From Flavobacterium sp. (GTDB lineage: Bacteria; Bacteroidota; Bacteroidia; Flavobacteriales; Flavobacteriaceae), in assembly GCA_024709705.1 (NCBI GenBank), contig JANJWE010000115.1, forward strand, positions 1 through 10,126: a stretch of 10,126 bases of DNA, given 5' to 3'. The notes beneath the pieces are model-generated. The model saw only the letters and a list, made by a program, of their open reading frames with translations, was not told the origin of the DNA and searched no databases. Of the stretch, positions 6,138 to 10,126 are shown one piece after another. Within the stretch, counting starts at the first letter, position 1. Each line of letters opens with the position of its first letter. The translations under genes and the position numbers were made by a program.

Positions 6138-7121
6138 TTATTTCAATTTTTTTAAATCGATATTGTCAGAAGCATGAACGACGCCATTTTCATCCACAAT
6201 AATACATTCAATTCCTTTGAGTTGATTGATTAAGTCAAGACCAACCTCAACACCCAGAACAAAAACTCCGGTAGCAAGTGCATCTGCCACTTCTGTAGTT
6301 TTGGCAAAAACCGAGACACTTACAATACCCGTAGCCGGATAACCTGTTCTTGGATCTATAATATGTGAATAGCGTTTTCCATTGAAAGTAACATACTTTT
6401 CATAACTTCCGGAAGTTTCAACAGCACTGTCTTCTAATGGAAAAGTGGCAAATACTTTATTTTTATTAATGGGATTTACAATAGCTACCGTCCAAGGTTT
6501 CCCATCAGGTTGTTTTCCCCAAGCAAAAATATCACCCGATACATTAACAATTCCAGATTTGCAACCATTTTGCAGTAATAAAACTTTTATTTTATCGGCT
6601 ATGTAACCTTGACCTATTCCGCCCAAACCGAGTTTCATTCCTTTATTTTTAAGAAAAATTGTCGATTCTTTTTCATTTAAAATAATATTTTGATATCCTA
6701 CTTTTGCAACCGAATTTTTAATCGCTTCTTCAGTAGGCATTTCTATCATGCTGCCATCGAATTTCCATATTTTATCCATCGAAGCATACGAAATATCAAA
6801 AGCACCATTCGTTAATTTTGAAATCTTGATAGCTCTTTCAATTAATTGAAATACTTCTTGATCTACTTTTACAGGTGCAATACCTGCATTTTGATTGACT
6901 TGTGAGATTTGAGTTGTTGGAATCCAATCGGAGATCAAATATTCAATGCGTTTTACTTCTGCAATGGCTTTTTGAATAAAATAATTTCCTTCTACAGTAT
7001 CTTTAGCAACAACAGTCATTTCAAACGGACTGCCCAACATTTTGGTTTTTTGGGTATGAATTATTTGTGCCGGCAAAACCGTTGAAAAAAAGAAAAATAG
7101 TATGAAAAATAGAAATTTCAT
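6138..7121 (-). CDS. apbE: ApbE-family FAD:protein FMN transferase
   Basis: A 327-aa exported protein with a Sec signal peptide (about 1-19, no lipobox Cys, so soluble periplasmic rather than a lipoprotein). ApbE motifs in order: MLGSPFEMTV (28-37), a YLISDW segment, LGLGGIGQGYIADK (164-177), NVSGDIFAWG (193-202), ETSGSYEKY (235-243), HIIDPRTGYPA (253-263) and the metal-binding ADALATGVF (279-287). The family moves FMN from FAD onto a Ser/Thr of extracytoplasmic proteins using Mg2+. Two positions differ from common ApbE sequences: Gln171 stands where a Lys is usual (GIAKGY), and SGD replaces GGD at 195-197. The second is frequent in Bacteroidetes. The start shares one base with the thioredoxin stop (TAATG), implying coupling. 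Its target in this window is not obvious. Confidence 0.92.
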   Translation of the reverse strand: MKFLFFILFFFFSTVLPAQIIHTQKTKMLGSPFEMTVVAKDTVEGNYFIQKAIAEVKRIEYLISDWIPTTQISQVNQNAGIAPVKVDQEVFQLIERAIKISKLTNGAFDISYASMDKIWKFDGSMIEMPTEEAIKNSVAKVGYQNIILNEKESTIFLKNKGMKLGLGGIGQGYIADKIKVLLLQNGCKSGIVNVSGDIFAWGKQPDGKPWTVAIVNPINKNKVFATFPLEDSAVETSGSYEKYVTFNGKRYSHIIDPRTGYPATGIVSVSVFAKTTEVADALATGVFVLGVEVGLDLINQLKGIECIIVDENGVVHASDNIDLKKLK

Positions 7122-7555
7122 TATTTTTCAGCTGAATGAATTAAAGCAATGTATGCAGAGGGAGAACTGTTTTTAAAACCGAACAAGCCCAATACTTTTC
7201 CGCTAGGGTCTAATAAAATTACCAAGGGAAAACTCCCTTCTTTGTTGTATTTTTCGGCTAATTTTTTGTTTTGTTCAGTCAGCTCAGGAGAAAGTTGATT
7301 TGCCTTTTTCTTGGGAAAATCGGCTTTGTAAGTAATCCAATGGTTTTGAGCTTCTGTTTGAAATTCTGGCGACATCCAAATGTTTTTTTCCAGTTTCATA
7401 CAAGGTGCACACCAATCGGATCCGGAAAAAACCAGAAGTATATTTTTATTTTCTTTTTGAGCTAAAACTTTAGCCTCTTCAAAGTTAGTTTGCCAATTTT
7501 GAGCCGATAAGAATGTTTGGCTGCAAAGAAACAAGAGAAACAGAACTTTTTTCAT
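7121..7555 (-). CDS. Periplasmic thioredoxin-fold protein (CAPC)
   Basis: A 144-aa exported thioredoxin-like protein. Signal peptide MKKVLFLLFLCSQTFLSAQ (1-19); active site SGSDWCAPCMKLE with redox Cys49 and Cys52; cis-Pro110 in GSFPLVILLD. The SGSDWCxPC form is that of the single-domain thioredoxins of Bacteroidetes that reduce or service envelope thiols. The ATG at 7555 is chosen because the signal peptide begins there. An upstream ATG at 7612 would add 19 aromatic-rich residues and a non-typical N-terminus. As first gene of the cassette, it is coupled to apbE by a one-base overlap. A plausible job is to keep the DUF4266 C-x-C thiols, or an FMN acceptor, in the right redox state. That is inference. 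Confidence 0.9.
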   Translation of the reverse strand: MKKVLFLLFLCSQTFLSAQNWQTNFEEAKVLAQKENKNILLVFSGSDWCAPCMKLEKNIWMSPEFQTEAQNHWITYKADFPKKKANQLSPELTEQNKKLAEKYNKEGSFPLVILLDPSGKVLGLFGFKNSSPSAYIALIHSAEK

Positions 7556-7617
7556 CCGTTGAATTTTTATGTAAAAGTAACGGAAAAGAAAGTACAATAT
7601 AAAGTGATTCAAATGAA

Positions 7618-7632
7618 TTAAGCGAATCTTAA
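7618..7632 (-). terminator. Weak stem-loop after the VWA gene
   Basis: TTAAG and CTTAA pair around a 5-nt loop right after the VWA stop codon. The stem is short and AT-rich and the following T content is modest. Read-through into the thioredoxin cassette is possible. No exact TAnnTTTG promoter was seen in the 78-nt gap; the nearest is TACTTTTA about 15 nt ahead of the ATG. Confidence 0.25.
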
Positions 7633-7633
7633 G

Positions 7634-9661
7634 TTACAACAAACCGTTGTATTTGCGAATAAACCATTCTGACACCAATGCCAAAACGATGATCATTAAC
7701 AACCAAATCCAGTCAATAAGGGGTGTTTTTTTGATAATTTCTTTTTGAATAGGTGTATAAAGATCGGTTTCTATTAGATAAGTCATTAAGTCATTTACTT
7801 GATTTGACAAATAAATTTTACCCTTGGTGAGATTTGCCAACTGATTTAGTTTGGCATAATCGGGATTAACAAATTGCTTTTCCATATCAAAATCAAGTAC
7901 TTCAAAAAAACCATTGTATGTGGTTTTTGAGTTATTCTCGGTTACGGAAAAGGAATAAGAGCCCGCTGCTAAACCATCCAAATTAACTTTAAAAGAATTG
8001 GCAGCACGAATCAGATCGTAAGACTTAGTTTGTTTGGTATTTTTATTTTGAAGGGTAATGGTTAATCTTGCTTTGGTATCAAACTCAAAATTCTTATTGA
8101 AAAATTGAGCGTCAATTTCTATAGCATCACCCGAATTGTAGAAATTTTCGTGTGAAACAATTAATGATTTTCTTGAAGCATTTGAAGCTAAAAATTGAAT
8201 GGTTTTATCGGTGAAAATATCAAATTTATCAAAAGAGTTTTCATCTAAATAACTTTGCATTCGCCACTTCCAGATATTTTCTCCAAAAAGATATACGTTT
8301 CGCTTGCCGGCTTCTTCGATATAGGATAATAATGGGGTTTCAAGATTTACATTACGTACTCGGGAATTGAGTAAAGTATTTCCATTTTGAGTACTTGTGA
8401 TGGTGCCGAAAGGATTTTGAAGTGGTGGAAAATTTTCAAAACCCAAATTATCAATTGAAAAAAGATTAAATTGTGTTGAAAAAGTAGCTAAATAATCTTC
8501 CTTTTGAGAACTCATTTTAAAAGAAAAATGAGACTGAGATTGATTTAAAAATTCGAAATCGGTTTGCAATCCGGTAATAATCCAAGTATTCAAACCTTTA
8601 TTTTGAGCATATTCCCACAATGGTTTAAAAGTAGCATTGGGTTGGTAAAAAACTATTACATTGTACTTCTCCAAAGAGGGGTTTTGAAGTGCATTTAAAA
8701 TCGTCACTTTTCGCTGCTCGTTTGATTCAATTGCTCTTTTTAAAGCTCCTAAATCGGGATGATTTATGGAAGAAACCAAAGCAACTTCGGTTTTTTGATC
8801 GATTACCTCAACAGCAAAATTTGCACTGTTATTGTATTTGTTTTTCTCCGGTTGAGCTGTATTGATTTGAGCTTTGTAGACTTGCACTCCAACTTGATCG
8901 GCAGGAAGCAAGACAGAAATTATTTGCGATTTTTTTTGAGCTGAAAATTCAACAAGCTGAGTGTGAAGTGTTTTAGAACCTTGACTCACGGTTAATGAAG
9001 CTACTAGTTTTTGATTCCCTGAATAGGTTACAAAAATTTCAACAGGAAATTTATTTTTGTAAAAAGCGTATTTATTAGCGTTAAGATTACTGATTTTTAA
9101 ATCTAAAACCGAGGTCGTATCACCCAAAACCACTGGAAATATAGGCTTATTTTCTTCAAAAGTGTAAACGTAATCGTTCCCTTGTGTTTGGTTACCGTCT
9201 GTAAGTAAAATTGTAGGGTGAATTGTGTTTTTAAATTGTTGTTTTAACCTTTTTCCAATTTTATCTAAACGCGATTGTTTGCCCTTAAAATCTATTGTAT
9301 CATTGGATTCAACCTCTTCAGAAAAACGAAATACCTGAACAGCATATTGGTCTTTAAGTTTGGAATTTTGAGTTATCTCTTTTACTAAATTTTGAGTTTC
9401 TGCATCAAATTTTAGTTCTTTTATTGATGACGAGTTATCTACAACTATGGGAAGTGGAATTTTTTGAGTTTCATAGGTTTTGTGGGTAATAATAGGATTG
9501 ATAAGTAAGAGTAACAACCCAAAAACACCTATAAAACGTAAAAAAGCTAAAACCCAAACACTATGGGAATGGATTTTAGTTTTATAAAAATACTGAAAAA
9601 ATGATACACTTCCGGCTAATAATACTGAAAGTAAGAGTAAAAGCACAGTTGATGATGTCAT
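7634..9661 (-). CDS. Membrane-anchored von Willebrand factor A (VWA) domain protein
   Basis: A 675-aa protein with two N-terminal membrane helices (about 4-24 and 36-57) and one at the C-terminus (about 648-667, before a basic RKYNGLL tail). A VWA domain begins at about residue 68. The MIDAS motif DNSSS (Asp75, Ser77, Ser79) is intact, and LLTDGNQTQGN supplies the later acidic metal ligand. The middle and C-terminal parts are beta-rich, with Ig-like character, and lie outside the membrane. The double-TM start plus VWA resembles the BatA-like family, but this gene is alone and not in a MoxR-bat cluster. Function is unknown: a metal-dependent protein-binding platform at the cell envelope. It lies downstream of a fabG-type gene with a 349-nt gap and probably uses the promoter at 9697-9723. 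No functional link to the redox cassette is evident. Confidence 0.85.
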   Translation of the reverse strand: MTSSTVLLLLLSVLLAGSVSFFQYFYKTKIHSHSVWVLAFLRFIGVFGLLLLLINPIITHKTYETQKIPLPIVVDNSSSIKELKFDAETQNLVKEITQNSKLKDQYAVQVFRFSEEVESNDTIDFKGKQSRLDKIGKRLKQQFKNTIHPTILLTDGNQTQGNDYVYTFEENKPIFPVVLGDTTSVLDLKISNLNANKYAFYKNKFPVEIFVTYSGNQKLVASLTVSQGSKTLHTQLVEFSAQKKSQIISVLLPADQVGVQVYKAQINTAQPEKNKYNNSANFAVEVIDQKTEVALVSSINHPDLGALKRAIESNEQRKVTILNALQNPSLEKYNVIVFYQPNATFKPLWEYAQNKGLNTWIITGLQTDFEFLNQSQSHFSFKMSSQKEDYLATFSTQFNLFSIDNLGFENFPPLQNPFGTITSTQNGNTLLNSRVRNVNLETPLLSYIEEAGKRNVYLFGENIWKWRMQSYLDENSFDKFDIFTDKTIQFLASNASRKSLIVSHENFYNSGDAIEIDAQFFNKNFEFDTKARLTITLQNKNTKQTKSYDLIRAANSFKVNLDGLAAGSYSFSVTENNSKTTYNGFFEVLDFDMEKQFVNPDYAKLNQLANLTKGKIYLSNQVNDLMTYLIETDLYTPIQKEIIKKTPLIDWIWLLMIIVLALVSEWFIRKYNGLL

Positions 9662-9665
9662 TTTT

Positions 9666-9694
9666 GGTAATTAGTGATTAGTAAATTGGTGATG
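9666..9694. repeat. Short-period degenerate repeat, ATTRGT units
   Basis: ATTAGT, ATTAGT and ATTGGT occur at 9670, 9677 and 9685, spaced 7-8 bp, within a GGTAATTAGTGATTAGTAAA-type stretch just ahead of the VWA start codon. Arrays of this kind recur in flavobacterial intergenic DNA, from memory. They lie in the VWA 5' leader. No function is assigned. Confidence 0.45.
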
Positions 9695-9714
9695 AGCAAA
9701 TTATGCTAAATTTC
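9686..9714 (+). promoter_or_regulatory. Candidate plus-strand promoter for the Flavo-1-like RNA
   Basis: TTG (9686-9688), an 18-nt spacer and TAAATTTC (9707-9714) match the Bacteroidetes TTG / TAnnTTTG arrangement with one mismatch. It points at the structured element starting near 9749. It overlaps the minus-strand VWA promoter, so the two would be divergent and mutually exclusive. Only sequence match supports it. Confidence 0.3.
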
Positions 9715-9723
9715 TTGTTTCAA
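9697..9723 (-). promoter_or_regulatory. Candidate promoter of the VWA gene
   Basis: On the minus strand, TTG (9721-9723), 17 nt, then TAATTTG (9697-9703), one T short of TAnnTTTG. The predicted transcript would have a leader of about 30 nt before the ATG at 9661. Confidence 0.35.
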
Positions 9724-9748
9724 TGAATTTTTCTTTATTGCTCGTTAT

Positions 9749-9888
9749 AGCCCCGATGGTAGTGGAAAGCTTTTTAAAGGAAAATTTTTAGTTTTGTTGC
9801 CAACCAAAAGCGACCAAAGGAAGCTTTATGGGTGGCTTACAAAACTTAATTTTACTTGAAAAACTTGTAACGAATAGCGGGATTAGCT
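9749..9888 (+). ncRNA. Probable Flavo-1 RNA element
   Basis: The plus strand carries AGCCCCGATGGTAGTGG at the 5' end and ATAGCGGGATTAGCT at the 3' end. AGC/GCT and CCCG/CGGG pair to close the structure, with the ATTA (9882-9885) bulged. Inside, AAAGCTTT-type segments near 9767 and 9821 can pair, and GCCAACC near 9799 faces GGTGGC near 9831. The conserved AGCCCCGAT...AGCGGGATTAGCT frame fits my memory of the Flavo-1 motif, a noncoding RNA of unknown function found mainly in Flavobacteria. A 60-codon open frame crosses it but lacks protein character. The identity rests on memory of the consensus and visible pairing; boundaries are approximate. Confidence 0.65.
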
Positions 9889-9903
9889 TCAAATCTGTTA
9901 TCG

Positions 9904-9917
9904 GTTGTCTGTTGTCT
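9904..9917. repeat. Tandem GTTGTCT x2
   Basis: Two perfect head-to-tail copies of GTTGTCT, followed by a partial G. They sit just downstream of the Flavo-1-like RNA. This is one of several short-period repeats in the same intergenic region. Confidence 0.5.
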
Positions 9918-9926
9918 GGTTTATTA

Positions 9927-10010
9927 CTCGCCGAGGCGAGAAATTTCTATTACGACTTCGTCACCATGCGAAATGACAAACTGAGACTGAAAACTGCGAC
10001 TGAAAACTGA
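9927..10010. repeat. Hairpin plus degenerate intergenic repeat next to fabG
   Basis: CTCGCC-GA-GGCGAG (9927-9940) is a perfect 6-bp inverted repeat. It overlaps the 10-bp palindrome AGAAATTTCT (9939-9948), and CGAAATGACAAA follows at 9969-9980. Then a 12-bp direct repeat GACTGAAAACTG occurs at 9985-9996 and 9998-10009, ending right at the fabG stop. The hairpin might terminate fabG on the minus strand or the RNA on the plus strand, but no T-run follows on either. The composition resembles a dispersed flavobacterial intergenic repeat, from memory. Confidence 0.45.

Positions 10011-10126
<116 letters not shown>

Noticed and set aside
7556..7612. N-terminal extension of the thioredoxin from an ATG at 7612
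   Set aside because: The extension precedes a complete signal peptide at MKKVLFLL. A Sec signal should be at the N-terminus.
9927..9940. CTCGCC/GGCGAG hairpin as a definite intrinsic terminator
   Set aside because: The stem is GC-rich, but no T-run follows on either strand and the loop is only two bases. I kept it as part of a repeat element instead.
9985..10009. CRISPR-like array
   Set aside because: Only two 12-bp copies separated by one base. There are no spacers and no cas genes in the window.
9828..10010. Plus-strand 60-codon open frame next to fabG
   Set aside because: It crosses the 3' half of the Flavo-1-like RNA and then repeat sequence. Its C-terminal part simply translates the GACTGAAAACTG repeat.

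Overview
The window is AT-rich chromosomal DNA from a member of the Bacteroidetes, most likely a Flavobacteriaceae species close to Flavobacterium. The evidence is: a protein with a C-terminal domain of the type IX secretion (T9SS) sorting kind; DUF3570/DUF4266 proteins of the Bacteroidetes type; promoters matching the Bacteroidetes -7 consensus TAnnTTTG with no Shine-Dalgarno sequences; and a structured intergenic element that looks like the Flavo-1 RNA. Every protein gene I accept lies on the minus strand, so the transcription order runs from the right end of the window to the left.

Right end (7.6-10.1 kb): the 3' end of a fabG-type ketoacyl reductase; a 349-bp intergenic region holding a probable Flavo-1 RNA on the plus strand and several short-period degenerate repeats; then a 675-aa membrane-anchored von Willebrand factor A (VWA) protein with an intact MIDAS motif.

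Middle (4.4-7.6 kb): a compact cassette of four exported proteins. These are a periplasmic thioredoxin (CAPC), an ApbE-type FAD:protein FMN transferase, a 69-aa DUF4266 lipoprotein ending in a glycine-rich CGCN tail, and a DUF3570 outer-membrane beta-barrel candidate. The thioredoxin stop and the apbE start share one base. Together they look like an envelope redox or cofactor-attachment system whose substrate cannot be named from sequence alone.

Left part (0.7-4.4 kb): behind its own TAACTTTG promoter, a 534-aa secreted kelch-like protein with a T9SS tail sits 10 nt ahead of an OmpR-family response regulator. The regulator overlaps its histidine kinase by 8 nt. The kinase ends at a probable stem-loop terminator.

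Left end (1-0.66 kb): behind a second promoter (TATCTTTG), a small exported histidine-rich protein precedes the first 52 codons of a CusA/CzcA-type heavy-metal RND efflux pump. A plausible reading, inferred from gene order, is that the two-component system controls the metal-efflux genes and perhaps the redox cassette. I found no tRNA, rRNA, transposase or CRISPR array.
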